The notes under the pieces: generated by a model
Told to the model about the DNA's origin: nothing
The model's input: only the letters and a program-made list of their open reading frames with translations
The model's database searches: none
Virus record (IMG/VR): IMGVR_UViG_3300047198_000009
Coordinates: 1 to 46,715 of that record
Strand: one strand, 5' to 3'
DNA length: 46,715 nt
Source of the DNA: a virus
Shown: positions 19,121 to 29,134 of the stretch, in pieces
Position numbering within the stretch: the stretch's first letter is position 1
Layout: every line of letters starts with the position of its first letter
Position numbers and translations under genes: made by a program

Positions 19121-21371
19121 AATATACGACAAATACCTCGATAACGTGAAGCACTACCCCGCCCTCCTCCGGCCATACGCTGAAAGCAGGGGGGTAAGTA
19201 TTATGTCCCTCCACGCTCTGGAGGTGGGATACGCCCCGGTCAATGAATACGGACATGCGGCATGGGTCTTTCCAGAACGAGACGAGCGCGGAGAAATTAT
19301 TGGCGTCCAGTTTCAACGGTTAGACCCCCATGCCCTAAAACTCCCAATCAAAGGTTCTAAGAGAGGATTAACTTATGTCAACAAAACCCAAGAAAATTAT
19401 GAAAAGAAAAACTGGATGCGCGTGTCGAGAGAAAATCCCTGTAAACTCTGTGGAAAAACCGACGGATGTATGTATCCCGATGGAGAAGCCGACGACCCTG
19501 CCGCTGTCGTCTGTGTACATATATCAACAGGGTCTATTGGGCCGTTATCGCCCAATTCGCCCGGTTATTTACACATATTGGATAAACAGCGAAACTCAAC
19601 CAGACGTAAGAGTTTATTTGGCCTATCCCCATCCCCGCATCCTGTCCTTGTTGTCGAAGGGGCGTCAGACGTGGCGGCGGCTTTCGACCTGGGTTTCGTC
19701 GCTGTGGGCAGGCCGTCAGCCGAAGGTGGAAAGAACCTCTTGGGAAATCTTGTTCGAGGACGGGCAGTCGTTGTTTGTGGCGAGAACGATTCCGGGGCTG
19801 GCAGGACGGGGATGGAGTCTACTTTTGCGACTCTACGCAAAGTTTGTACTTCGGTCTCTAAGGTCATGCCCCCCGGAGGAATCAAGGACCTCCGGGCTTG
19901 GAAACTTGCCGGACTGACCCAATCCCAATTCCTCGACTATATAAAAACTACCGGTGATTCGGCTCTCGACCCCACCATTTTCGAGGACGACATCGCCTAT
20001 ACCATCGCCGAGGAATGGCTAAAGCGTGAAAAAACCACAAATGGCAAGTTAAATTTACGTTTATTCCGCAAAGAATTTGTAGAGTTTACTGGTCAGTGCT
20101 ACGAAGGCATCTCTGATGAAAAAATCCACGGTGAGTTGTATAAGTTCCTCGCAAAGAAAAAACATCTTAACAAAGACGGAACTGTTGTTCAGTATAAACC
20201 CACGCGTGCTAAGATATATGATGTACGAGATGCTTGCAATGCGTTCTGTCTCGTTGATGCCGACCCGCCAACGTGGTTCTGCCCGGATAAATCTAAACCC
20301 AGCCCAAGTCGCCTTATTACTTTTCACAATGGGGTCCTCGATATAGACAAATACTCAAAAGACGAGATATGCCTCTATAAGCCATCGCCCGACCTATTTA
20401 CGTTTACTGTATTACCATACGATTTTAACCAAGAAATAAACTCTACAATATGGATTAAATTCTTAGAGGAAATTTTCAATGGCGACCAGGAAAAAATCAA
20501 GTTGCTCCAACAATGGTTCGGTTATAACTGCGTGCCGGACATGTCTTACGAAAAACTCATGTTGTTTACTGGATGTCCCCGGTCCGGTAAATCTACGACG
20601 CTTGAAACGCTGCAAGCTATGCTTGGAGACCGTAATTGTTGTGAAACTTCTTTCCAAACTCTCGCGGGTCCGCATGGTTATCACCCGCTTATTGGAAAAT
20701 TATCCGCGATTATTGGCGATGCTAAATCTCCCCGCGCTGGCGAAGCAGAAGCGGTTCTCGAAAAAGTCCTCCACATTACAGGCGGCGATGCGGTCTCGGT
20801 AAATCCTAAAAATAGAGACATCCTTCCCCTGATACGTTTGTTCTGCCGGTTCACCATTGCAATGAACGACCTACCCGCCTTCACCGACCATAGCCGGGCT
20901 TTGGAATATCGCACGAATATGCTCACGTTTGAAAACTCATACGTTGGCCACGAGGACCGGGGCCTCAAGGCCCGGCTCAGGAACGAGGCGGCGACCGGGG
21001 GGATAATTAACTGGGCCTTGGAAGGATTGAAATCGCTATATCAGTCGAACAATTTCTTGCTGCCTGCGTCGTCGGAAAAAGCATTACAGACGTTTAGGGA
21101 GTTAGTATCGCCGTGTCAGGTATTCGTTGAACAGTGTATCATAAAACACGAGGGGCTGTTTGAGTCTACTGATTACTTATACGAATTATGGCGGTGGTGG
21201 TGCAAACGAGAGGGCCGTAACGAGGGACTAAAAGCCACATTTATGAGGAGTTTAATAGCGTCGTTACCCGGACTAAAACTGGTCCGGTCGCGTAAAGGTA
21301 TTAAACAGGAAAAAATTGCCCTTGGTATTCGCGTTAATGACTGGGGGCGGTCTGAGATTTTGAAGGGGTAA
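19107..21371 (+). CDS. Primase-helicase: TOPRIM and D5/SF3 helicase fusion
   Basis: About 754 residues. NPCKLCGKTDGC (about 110-121) is a zinc-binding-like element. A TOPRIM-like VVEGASDVAAA (about 182) and VVCGENDSGAG (about 225) follow. A D5_N-like middle region leads to an SF3/AAA+ helicase with Walker A TGCPRSGKST (about 488-497), LSAIIGDAKSP (Walker B-like) and RFTIAMNDLPAF (motif C/sensor Asn). The protein should prime and unwind DNA for the polymerase. The start ATG 19107 lies inside the end of the methyltransferase; ATG 19065 would add 14 residues. Confidence 0.88.
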   Translation: MPDLKIYDKYLDNVKHYPALLRPYAESRGVSIMSLHALEVGYAPVNEYGHAAWVFPERDERGEIIGVQFQRLDPHALKLPIKGSKRGLTYVNKTQENYEKKNWMRVSRENPCKLCGKTDGCMYPDGEADDPAAVVCVHISTGSIGPLSPNSPGYLHILDKQRNSTRRKSLFGLSPSPHPVLVVEGASDVAAAFDLGFVAVGRPSAEGGKNLLGNLVRGRAVVVCGENDSGAGRTGMESTFATLRKVCTSVSKVMPPGGIKDLRAWKLAGLTQSQFLDYIKTTGDSALDPTIFEDDIAYTIAEEWLKREKTTNGKLNLRLFRKEFVEFTGQCYEGISDEKIHGELYKFLAKKKHLNKDGTVVQYKPTRAKIYDVRDACNAFCLVDADPPTWFCPDKSKPSPSRLITFHNGVLDIDKYSKDEICLYKPSPDLFTFTVLPYDFNQEINSTIWIKFLEEIFNGDQEKIKLLQQWFGYNCVPDMSYEKLMLFTGCPRSGKSTTLETLQAMLGDRNCCETSFQTLAGPHGYHPLIGKLSAIIGDAKSPRAGEAEAVLEKVLHITGGDAVSVNPKNRDILPLIRLFCRFTIAMNDLPAFTDHSRALEYRTNMLTFENSYVGHEDRGLKARLRNEAATGGIINWALEGLKSLYQSNNFLLPASSEKALQTFRELVSPCQVFVEQCIIKHEGLFESTDYLYELWRWWCKREGRNEGLKATFMRSLIASLPGLKLVRSRKGIKQEKIALGIRVNDWGRSEILKG

Positions 21372-21375
21372 TAGG

Positions 21376-21561
21376 ATGAAACTCATTACAAAGAATAAGT
21401 GGCGGGCTATCCTAATAACGGTCGGTAAATCGGCATTTAAGAATCTTGGCCTGTGGAACCTTTTTTGGGGGACTGATATATTCATAAACAAAATACCGTG
21501 TCTAAAGGCATTAGTACTAATCAATTTTATTGTATGGCTGATAGGATGGTTCAATCTGTGA
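21376..21561 (+). CDS. Small membrane protein
   Basis: A 61-residue protein with a basic N-terminus (MKLITKNKWRAIL) and a hydrophobic C-terminal helix (ALVLINFIVWLIGWFNL). AAGGGG at 21363-21368 lies 7 nt before ATG 21376. The role is unknown; the shape suits a membrane-anchored effector. Confidence 0.55.
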   Translation: MKLITKNKWRAILITVGKSAFKNLGLWNLFWGTDIFINKIPCLKALVLINFIVWLIGWFNL

Positions 21562-21869
21562 GATTCTCCTCCCGCCAAGACCTAATCGAATGGGTGCGAG
21601 ACCACGCCCCCACCCCCAGTCTGCGACACGCCCTGGACCGAGCCGAGGTCACGGTCTGGGGTCTATTCGAGGGAGGTTTTATCGTGGAAGTCGGTAAATT
21701 TATTTTGGGAATTAGACCCCATCGGGAAAAGATGGGAGAGTGGGTCTGTGGATTTTTAACAAGTATTCCGTGGAAGTCTTATATGGGAGGGGATACCCCG
21801 TTGACTGGAGGGGACCATCCGGCTGAGGCGGCTACCCGGAAATCGTCTTCGCCAGCCAAACGTGCTTAA
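21546..21869 (+). CDS. Hypothetical protein, last gene of the plus arm
   Basis: A 107-residue protein from ATG 21546 (MVQSVRFSSRQDLIEWVRDH...). A longer start at 21498 has no ribosome site and would lie entirely within the previous gene. It overlaps the end of the minus-strand holin-like gene by 38 bp, so the arms meet tail to tail without a clear terminator. The C-terminus is polar (ATRKSSSPAKRA). The function is unknown. Confidence 0.5.
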   Translation: MVQSVRFSSRQDLIEWVRDHAPTPSLRHALDRAEVTVWGLFEGGFIVEVGKFILGIRPHREKMGEWVCGFLTSIPWKSYMGGDTPLTGGDHPAEAATRKSSSPAKRA

Positions 21870-22116
21870 TAATCTCAACGATGGCATATACGGCATAGGG
21901 GATTATTGCCAGGACCAACCCCGACGCCAGGACCCAGAGCCAACGGTCGGTGTGGGCCAGGTGATTTATAAGTAAGGAATTAGTACGAGACGCCTGTCCC
22001 TGTACAACAGTAACTGCATCCAAGATGTTTTTATGTTCGAGAGCGTTGGTTTCAACATCCTGTTCTCGTTGGGTTTCCACCCGAATCAATCGTTCTTTAA
22101 TTGTTTCGCTTTTCAT
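21832..22116 (-). CDS. XhlA-type holin-like membrane protein
   Basis: A 94-residue protein from the ATG at 22116, chosen because AGGAAGGA precedes it. The soluble N-terminal helix (MKSETIKERLIRVETQREQD) and one membrane span at about 59-82 (WLWVLASGLVLAIIPYAVYA) recall haemolysin XhlA/phage holin-like proteins, which have a short charged C-terminus. It follows the internal virion gene by 2 nt and is the last late gene. A role in membrane permeabilisation at lysis is inferred. Confidence 0.6.
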   Translation of the reverse strand: MKSETIKERLIRVETQREQDVETNALEHKNILDAVTVVQGQASRTNSLLINHLAHTDRWLWVLASGLVLAIIPYAVYAIVEIIKHVWLAKTISG

Positions 22117-22118
22117 AG

Positions 22119-25100
22119 TTATCGTCCTTCCTGTGGTGGATTTCCTTCGCCGCGTTTTAATGCGTATTCCGACCATATCAGCCGGCGGGGGTCCTGAGTA
22201 TTTTGCATCCATAGGTCATACGCGCCCTCAAGAGTTCTAACATCTTGAGCCGACGGGTATCCCGTTACCCCGCCTATGGTTATCGCGGATTTTTTCAATA
22301 GCAATCTGATGGTTTTTGCTTTTTCATCGTCATCCATTTCGGCCCATCGGGGGAGTTTTTTCGCCTGTTGATATACTCCTAACAGGCCGTCCCACGCTGT
22401 AGCAGATATGAACCCATGGTCAAGTCCGGTTAATAGTCGATTGATAAGAAAGGCACCTATGATAGTGGGTCCGGCAAGATACATAGCCATATCGACTGCC
22501 GTTTCCTTCAAATCTTTTTGCGGTCTGCCGCGGGTGATTGCGCCGAGTAACAAACCGGGGATAATCTGCCCCACGGCCACTCGATATGCAAATTTACCCC
22601 ATCCTATTTCCCCGTGTCTTTTTGCACCGTAAACATCATATACCCAAGCGTTGCCGAGAGTAGAAGTCTCGCGTGTAAATACGGCAATCTGTTTGGCCAG
22701 TTCCCCGCCCCTATACAACATAGGTAGGTCTTCTTTGTGCATCAAGGATTGCGTTTTTATAACTACATTATCAGCGTATTGCGCAGCCAATTTTTCATCG
22801 CCTTTGAATAATTTATCGAAGGCATAATCGTGAGTTATCTTCCAGACCAGATTGGCCGTAATTCTATCTACTGACCCATAAAAATTCATACTTTTATGGT
22901 CGAGCCGCCGTTGTAATGTTTTCTGGATGTCCTTTTCCTTGAATAATAGACGGACATCCCGACCCTCGGCCCGGTCTTTCATTGCAAGGGACTGGTTTTC
23001 CACTTCATTATTCAGAGTTTTATAAGCGTTAATTCCAGAAAACAGTTTTCCTACTTCTTTAGCGGCATACGGCAAATAACCGGGTTCGTCTTTCATTGCA
23101 GTAAAAAACGACAACGGTTGTTTCATCGTCATCAGGATATTCCTGGCCGCCGCGAACGCCGTTCCTTTTTTCCTGGTCCAGGCGAATAGTTTTTCCACGC
23201 CGTTCTGGACTTGTTTTTCCTCAACCCCGCCACGAATTTTACCCTTCACAAATTCTGTAAGTATTTTACTACCTTGGCCAAACGTGCGATTATCCAATTC
23301 TGCCCGGAATTTGGCGTTGGACATTAGACTGGACATCCCTTTGGCAAACGGGGCCATTTGAATAAATCTATGAACCCTTGTTGAATTGTTCATCAACAGT
23401 CCGATAAGGTCCATATTTACTTTACCGGTCGCGCCCTTTTGCCGGGTCATTAACATCCTGCTTTCGGGGGACATAGACCCTCCTGTAGAAACTTCGGCGA
23501 GAGCGTCTACTAAATCAGGATTAGCCTTAGAAGACAGGTATTGTATGGGTAGGTATGGAAATTCTCGTTTTAACTCCGACGGTTTCCAACCGGCACTAAG
23601 TGCGGCATTGAATAACGGAGAGGTAAGGGCGTCCGTGTTCTTAACCGCGTAGTCAATAATAGAACGCTCTTGCGGGGTAAGTGATTTTTCTATAGCCGCC
23701 AATTCAGGTTCTGAAATAAATGATAACATTACTTCCCGTGCGTTGGGGTTCATACCTTGTATGGTTAAATACATCTTTTCAGACGGGGAGTATTTCTCTT
23801 TAACCCCCTCTATTTTTTCTGGTATCCATAGTTTTTCCCAGTTTCCCTCCATAGTGGTATTAAGAAAATCAGCCAGGCTTTTTTGGTCATCGAGAGCAAA
23901 TTTTCTCGCCAAAGCAGACTTTTCTGACAACGGCCCCCACACCAGTCGTTTCCACGGTCCGTTGGGATTTCTACCATCGAGCGCGTCAAAGAACCTGAAG
24001 GGAGCGCGTTCCAACCCCCATACCCTTTCGCGGACAGTTTTCTTGGTCTCGTATACTATTTTACGCCATAGTGAGGGGTGGGGTTCCTGTAATTCTGTGA
24101 CGTTGGGTTTGTTTCTTTGTAGCGCGGAAATTAGTTCCTCAGAAATGCCCGCGGGTTCCGGTCTCTTGGAAAGGTCTATACCGGCCTTAGCGGCCTCGGC
24201 CTGCATCCCCTCGACCACCAGCCGGGCCTCTTTAACCGACATATCCTTCATTGAGATTTTGCCAGTTATGGATTTATTGAAGTCCATACGTTGGGCATCG
24301 GTCCATCCCAACATATCAGGGATAGAATGGCCTTGTTTTTTGGCTTGGGTCAGACTTAACCGACGGGGTTTCGGACCGGGTTCCGGTGCCCCTGGGGCGG
24401 CCACGGGCGGGACGGTGGGGAGTTTCTGGGGTGGAAGATACTGGTCGCGTATTTCCGCCGCCCGTTGGGATTCGGGAGACCCAGGAATCAGCGGTTGCAA
24501 TAAATTTTCAGCGGCCAACGCCTCGTCAACCGTTGCCCATTTGTTTACCGGCGGGGGGACTACAGTTTCCTGTTTCCCCCCAGTTTCCTGAATAGGAACG
24601 CCCCCAGACGGCCCCGGACCTTGCGGGGGGACTGATACCGCCCCCGTTTCAGGGAGTTTTTCGTTACCCAACAGGGCTGGTGTTTCGGGGGACTGTGGTG
24701 TAACTGTCTGTTTTATTCTGGCCTCTAATTCAACAGGGTCAACCTTGGCCAATTCAGGATTCTTAACTATGGCGGCCTCTCTGGCTTTACCAAATAAACC
24801 TTGTTGAGCGAGGCCAACGGCCTCAAACCCTAAGACTTGAATCCCCGATTCTAAAACATTCTTAGTTGACCCACCCTGGGCTGCGGTCAAACCCATAAAG
24901 CCGCCAGTCGTCAAAGGGATACGAAACCAAGGATTGGGGACTAACTTACCAACAGTTCCTACGGCGAGTCCGGTTGCCCCAGATTTCAATGTATTCGCCA
25001 GTTTACCAGATAAGTAATCGCTCCACGGTTGTTCCGCCTCGGCCCCTGTGGGCAACTGGACGGCCTCTTGCAGGGCAAATTTACCTGCCGTTTTTAGAAC

Positions 25101-25517
25101 ACCCGCGCCTTTAATAGGCAGTGCAGCAAACTCTGAAATAGTCTTACCAATATCAGCCCCTATACCAATGTATTTCTTGGGGTCTGTTAATTTCAAATCG
25201 TTCTGGGCCTTATCCATCGCCTCATACATTATTGGGATTGCATCGGGATGGTCAGGATTTATGTATGGGGATAGTTTTTCGAGAACAAATCTACGTAGGT
25301 GGATGGGGTCTAACCGGGCAAAGGCCATTGCCCCGGCAAATTGGCCAGTAGGGGCGGACTTAATACTGTCTGCCAGTTTAGAAACAATCTGTTCCCTATT
25401 AGGTTTCGCGGGTTCTGGTTGTTCTAATTCGTATCCTGTTGGAGGCGTAACTGAAACGACCGCGGGTTGGTTTTCTAATTCAAACCCCTCTGGGGGATTT
25501 ATCTGGCTATCTGCCAC
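22119..25517 (-). CDS. Very large internal virion / ejection-like protein
   Basis: A 1132-residue protein. The N-terminus repeats PPEGFELE and PPTGYELE. A proline-rich segment follows, then long alpha-helical stretches. Near the C-terminal third there are membrane-like segments (GQIIPGLLLGAITRG and AMYLAGPTIIGAFLINRLL). The last part holds short helical polar runs. Size and position after the tailspike match ejection or internal proteins of podoviruses (T7 gp15/gp16 type), also called large polyvalent proteins in metagenomic phages. A transglycosylase motif is not evident. Confidence 0.65.
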   Translation of the reverse strand: MADSQINPPEGFELENQPAVVSVTPPTGYELEQPEPAKPNREQIVSKLADSIKSAPTGQFAGAMAFARLDPIHLRRFVLEKLSPYINPDHPDAIPIMYEAMDKAQNDLKLTDPKKYIGIGADIGKTISEFAALPIKGAGVLKTAGKFALQEAVQLPTGAEAEQPWSDYLSGKLANTLKSGATGLAVGTVGKLVPNPWFRIPLTTGGFMGLTAAQGGSTKNVLESGIQVLGFEAVGLAQQGLFGKAREAAIVKNPELAKVDPVELEARIKQTVTPQSPETPALLGNEKLPETGAVSVPPQGPGPSGGVPIQETGGKQETVVPPPVNKWATVDEALAAENLLQPLIPGSPESQRAAEIRDQYLPPQKLPTVPPVAAPGAPEPGPKPRRLSLTQAKKQGHSIPDMLGWTDAQRMDFNKSITGKISMKDMSVKEARLVVEGMQAEAAKAGIDLSKRPEPAGISEELISALQRNKPNVTELQEPHPSLWRKIVYETKKTVRERVWGLERAPFRFFDALDGRNPNGPWKRLVWGPLSEKSALARKFALDDQKSLADFLNTTMEGNWEKLWIPEKIEGVKEKYSPSEKMYLTIQGMNPNAREVMLSFISEPELAAIEKSLTPQERSIIDYAVKNTDALTSPLFNAALSAGWKPSELKREFPYLPIQYLSSKANPDLVDALAEVSTGGSMSPESRMLMTRQKGATGKVNMDLIGLLMNNSTRVHRFIQMAPFAKGMSSLMSNAKFRAELDNRTFGQGSKILTEFVKGKIRGGVEEKQVQNGVEKLFAWTRKKGTAFAAARNILMTMKQPLSFFTAMKDEPGYLPYAAKEVGKLFSGINAYKTLNNEVENQSLAMKDRAEGRDVRLLFKEKDIQKTLQRRLDHKSMNFYGSVDRITANLVWKITHDYAFDKLFKGDEKLAAQYADNVVIKTQSLMHKEDLPMLYRGGELAKQIAVFTRETSTLGNAWVYDVYGAKRHGEIGWGKFAYRVAVGQIIPGLLLGAITRGRPQKDLKETAVDMAMYLAGPTIIGAFLINRLLTGLDHGFISATAWDGLLGVYQQAKKLPRWAEMDDDEKAKTIRLLLKKSAITIGGVTGYPSAQDVRTLEGAYDLWMQNTQDPRRLIWSEYALKRGEGNPPQEGR

Positions 25518-26506
25518 GTTTTACCCCCGTCTACAGATTGTATTCGCTGGCCCGTTTGTTTATTTTTAGCATATACGACGGGTTGTAAATTCGTAGGGTT
25601 CTGGGGAGTTGAATTAACCCCCTGTTCAAACGGGGATATTCTCTTACCTGTCACTTTCTGACCAGCCACCCCCAATAGTTGGCTACCGTATGGCCTGGAT
25701 GCCATAAGTTCGGGGTCGTTGGCCAACAGGCCCTTCCAAACTTTATCCGCCGCGGGTTTGGCGGCTATAACAGCATCCCACTGTATGTCAAATGCCTGCT
25801 TTTCGCTCGTATTCATCTGGTCGTCGTAACCGTAGGTGGCCCGGTCTGTAAGGTATTCCTGTTTTAATTTTTCAGGGTCGTAATAATTACTACTCATCCA
25901 CGGGGCCACATACGCCCGGTCCCTGGACCCGGCGAACTTCTTGCCTAACGCCGTCATTTCCCCAGGGGTCATCCGGCCCCTCGGTTCCTGGGCCATCTTA
26001 AACGCCCCCGCCATGTGAGGGGCGGCAATCTTCCACTGGGTCTGTTGGCCCAACGTGGGGTCCACAATCCCGGAATCTATGGCAGACTGAATACCATTTA
26101 ATTGGGTGCGAACGTCAGCGAGTTTATAGTTTTCCTTATCATAGTCCGCCTGTAATCCAACTAACAGTTTATTATATTGTTCCGGGGGCATACCAGTCCT
26201 ACGCATCCGTTGGGCCTGTTCGGCAAATCGTTGACGGAGCGTATTGGATTGTTGTTCTATTACGGCGTAGGGAGAACTGGCACCAGACCGGACCGAGGGA
26301 GTAACAGGGACGCTCTCTGCGGCAATCGTTTTAGAAAACAAATCGAGTTTACCGCCCGTCGTCGAAGGATAATATGTATCGTTACCAACGACTATCTTGC
26401 CATTGGGGTTAAGAACGTAACCGGGACCGGGGGGGAGGGCCGAGCCGGGGAGGCCGGTATCCTGTTGAAAGGCTTGTTCGATTTCGGTTCGAGGGTTATA
26501 GGGCAT
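25499..26506 (-). CDS. Probable internal virion protein
   Basis: A 335-residue protein with Pro/Gly-rich ends (GLPGSALPPGPGYVLNPN) and a central helical region (RQRFAEQAQRMRRTGMPPEQ). It overlaps the start of the 1132-residue gene by 19 nt, so the pair is coupled. No enzyme motif is seen. Placement between tailspike and the large internal protein suggests an ejection-complex component. Confidence 0.55.
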   Translation of the reverse strand: MPYNPRTEIEQAFQQDTGLPGSALPPGPGYVLNPNGKIVVGNDTYYPSTTGGKLDLFSKTIAAESVPVTPSVRSGASSPYAVIEQQSNTLRQRFAEQAQRMRRTGMPPEQYNKLLVGLQADYDKENYKLADVRTQLNGIQSAIDSGIVDPTLGQQTQWKIAAPHMAGAFKMAQEPRGRMTPGEMTALGKKFAGSRDRAYVAPWMSSNYYDPEKLKQEYLTDRATYGYDDQMNTSEKQAFDIQWDAVIAAKPAADKVWKGLLANDPELMASRPYGSQLLGVAGQKVTGKRISPFEQGVNSTPQNPTNLQPVVYAKNKQTGQRIQSVDGGKTWQIAR

Positions 26507-26518
26507 ATTATTAGTCCT

Positions 26519-29131
26519 TTATGCCCAATAGGGCACATAAACCGTTGTTCCGTCTGACTTTTTGAATGGCATCCAGCCCGCATTTGCCGTTAATAGGTTG
26601 GCATCTTTCGCCACAATTACAACCGTCCCTGTGCTATTTGCCGTTATGGCGGTGCTGGTTTGAAAGTAAGTTCCTGTTACTATATTATTAGATGTAATCT
26701 GACCTGAAACATCAAGACGAACTGTTGGTGATGCAACGCCGATTCCTACGTTTTGGGCACAGTCAATAACAACGGCATCGACTTCAACGCTCGTTGCAGC
26801 GTCAGTAAAAGTTGAAAATACAATTTTGCCTGGGACTCGACCACTGCCGATAGTTCCCATACAATCAACTCTAAAACGTGCAGCGTTTTTTGCCGTTAAA
26901 TCGTCATCATACCCCTGAAATGCAAAATGGCCAAGTCGGTCGCCGGTCAAAACTTTTGCTATAGCTGCTAATGTTCCTCTGCCCCTTATAAGAAGGTTTA
27001 GTGTTCCTAAAGTAGCACTTCCTGTTCCTGAAGCGGGGGTTGCAGTAACTAATCTGAAACCAGTAGTCCCGTTTCCGTATGCCTGAAAAGCATTTACGTT
27101 ATTATTATCAAGAGTAAAAGCGGGGTCGTCGCTAATCAGAAATCTTGTTCGCCCAGTTGGTGTAGTATCTATCTTAGCAATTAAAACTTGCGGGTTATCA
27201 TCCGTATCGTCCAGTAAAATATCAATATTTGGGAGATAAAAATTTATTTCAGAGACAGCTCCTGCTCCGCCTGTTGATAAACCGCCTTTTAAGATGAGAT
27301 TACCACCCGATAATGACGCCCCGCCCGATTGTGCTCCACCGGCAGATATTGTAAAGTCGTTGCCTGCACCGGAAGTAGCCCTGCCGTGTAGAATCTGCCT
27401 TGCCGCAGTCCCGCCGAAATTGTAATCACCAAGCAGAGTTACGTTTGAGCCGTTGAAAGTGTGGTTGGCAGAATACGAAAAACCTGTTCCATTGGCATAC
27501 GGAATATAAGTATTAGTTCCAAAACTATCGAAAGATTTAGCAGTAATTATACCGCCAGAGGTCGTTAGGTTTTTAACTATTCCTGTAGCGGAATCTGATA
27601 TTCCAGCAGTTCCATTTACGTCATACCAATTATCTGTTCTTATACTACCGGCAACGTGCAACTTTGCACTTATTGTTCCTGTTCCTGTTCCAATGCCCAC
27701 AGATCCAGCACTATCAATAGCTATTCTACTCGCATCGGCAGTAGAGTCGTAAAAATGATATGAACCTGTTTTCCAAGATGGGTTTGCTATGTGTTTATAA
27801 TTGTGTGTTCCTACATCAGTTGATTTAAGTTCAAAAGATACTTCACCGACCTTTTGTAAAAGCAATCCCCCACTATGAAGTTCCGAAGTATTGATTGAAC
27901 CGCCGTGTCCAATATATTCAAATACATCCCCATAAGACGTAACCGCACCGGCAAATGTTCCACTGATATTTGCAGTTACCGAAGAATACTTATTTGCTAC
28001 ATTTTCGACATTCGTGAGTAACGCTGTTCCAATATCAACGCCTTTTGCAAATGAAGAAAAATAATTTCCTCGTATGGATATTCCCTCAGAAGCAACTGTA
28101 AATTTTATAGCTGTTGGAGTTAAATTTGTCTCTCCTACAAAAATGTTTCCAGAAATTTCTCCGCCAAAAAGATTGGCTAAAGTCAACCAAGTCCACGCTG
28201 CCACCGCAGTAGCGTCTGCACAAGTATTGCCTTTGAATACAAATCCGTGAGTCGGATTCCCTCCTGTCATAACAATAGCAGCACCAGTAGAAGTAGTAGA
28301 TTGAGCAAAATAAGACGCACCATCTATTGTCCAGCCGCTGCCAGGATTAAGAATTGCCGCAGTAACATAGGCGGCAAATTCACAATTACTGATATGTGTG
28401 CTTGTGGATGTGCCGGGTGCTCCGTGAATATGATATGTAGAATTTATGAATGACGACCTGCGAATATCAACTTCAATAGTTGTAGCTAAATCAATCAGAT
28501 ATGTTGCACTTGTTACCGCAATACCGCCAAATGAGCAATAATCAATGATAACCCTTGCTGTTCCGGCTAAATCTACAAGTGTTCCGGTAAAAGACCCGCT
28601 TGTATAAACAATCTTTATGTTTTGAAAACTTATACTTTCGGCAGAACCAAGAGTATAAATGAATTTGGATGCTGTTCCACTATAAATAATACTACAACCA
28701 CTGGTTGTTCCAACTGCTGTTTGACTTTCTCCTTTGAAATGTATTCCGTGAGCAGTATTGGGGATTGTTAATGCACTTACACATTTATAATTGCCATTTG
28801 GGAAATAAACTGTTCCACCGTTGGCAGAAAAAGTTGCTTGAATTGCGGCCTGAATAGCCGCAGTATCATCTATAACTCCATTTCCAATAGCACCGTAATC
28901 CCGCACATCAAACACTATGGGCCTTTGATAATCCGTTCCTGCAATAGCATTTTGAACAACCCCCACAACTCTCTTCAAAATCCCTGTAGAACTATTAAGA
29001 GTTAAACCCGCAAACGTAGGAGAACTGGTTGGACCCATAGTTTGGCCCACAACGCGACCAGTCAGGTCGTTGATTATTCGTTCGAGACCTATCCAGTCAC
29101 CGGCAACAAGTTGATATGTCTGTAAACCCAT
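26519..29131 (-). CDS. Tailspike with pectate-lyase-type beta-helix
   Basis: An 870-residue protein. The N-terminus (about 1-70) is a head-binding-like segment. Then VFDVRDYGAIGNGVIDDTAA (about 73-92) with GGTVYFPNGNYKC is the hallmark of the Pectate_lyase_3 right-handed beta-helix. About 400 residues of beta-rich repeats follow. The C-terminal third has fibre-like SAKLHVAGSI and VGIGVASPTVRLDVSGQI segments, and the end GWMPFKKSDGTTVYVPYWA. It should bind or cleave a host surface polysaccharide. It is downstream of the gp10-like stem genes, consistent with a podoviral tailspike. Confidence 0.88.
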   Translation of the reverse strand: MGLQTYQLVAGDWIGLERIINDLTGRVVGQTMGPTSSPTFAGLTLNSSTGILKRVVGVVQNAIAGTDYQRPIVFDVRDYGAIGNGVIDDTAAIQAAIQATFSANGGTVYFPNGNYKCVSALTIPNTAHGIHFKGESQTAVGTTSGCSIIYSGTASKFIYTLGSAESISFQNIKIVYTSGSFTGTLVDLAGTARVIIDYCSFGGIAVTSATYLIDLATTIEVDIRRSSFINSTYHIHGAPGTSTSTHISNCEFAAYVTAAILNPGSGWTIDGASYFAQSTTSTGAAIVMTGGNPTHGFVFKGNTCADATAVAAWTWLTLANLFGGEISGNIFVGETNLTPTAIKFTVASEGISIRGNYFSSFAKGVDIGTALLTNVENVANKYSSVTANISGTFAGAVTSYGDVFEYIGHGGSINTSELHSGGLLLQKVGEVSFELKSTDVGTHNYKHIANPSWKTGSYHFYDSTADASRIAIDSAGSVGIGTGTGTISAKLHVAGSIRTDNWYDVNGTAGISDSATGIVKNLTTSGGIITAKSFDSFGTNTYIPYANGTGFSYSANHTFNGSNVTLLGDYNFGGTAARQILHGRATSGAGNDFTISAGGAQSGGASLSGGNLILKGGLSTGGAGAVSEINFYLPNIDILLDDTDDNPQVLIAKIDTTPTGRTRFLISDDPAFTLDNNNVNAFQAYGNGTTGFRLVTATPASGTGSATLGTLNLLIRGRGTLAAIAKVLTGDRLGHFAFQGYDDDLTAKNAARFRVDCMGTIGSGRVPGKIVFSTFTDAATSVEVDAVVIDCAQNVGIGVASPTVRLDVSGQITSNNIVTGTYFQTSTAITANSTGTVVIVAKDANLLTANAGWMPFKKSDGTTVYVPYWA

Positions 29132-29134
29132 TCT

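Noticed and set aside
23743-24591. 282-codon plus-strand frame within the ejection-like gene
   Set aside because: The minus-strand frame is longer, coherent and tiled with neighbours; no ribosome site and no domain appears in the plus frame.
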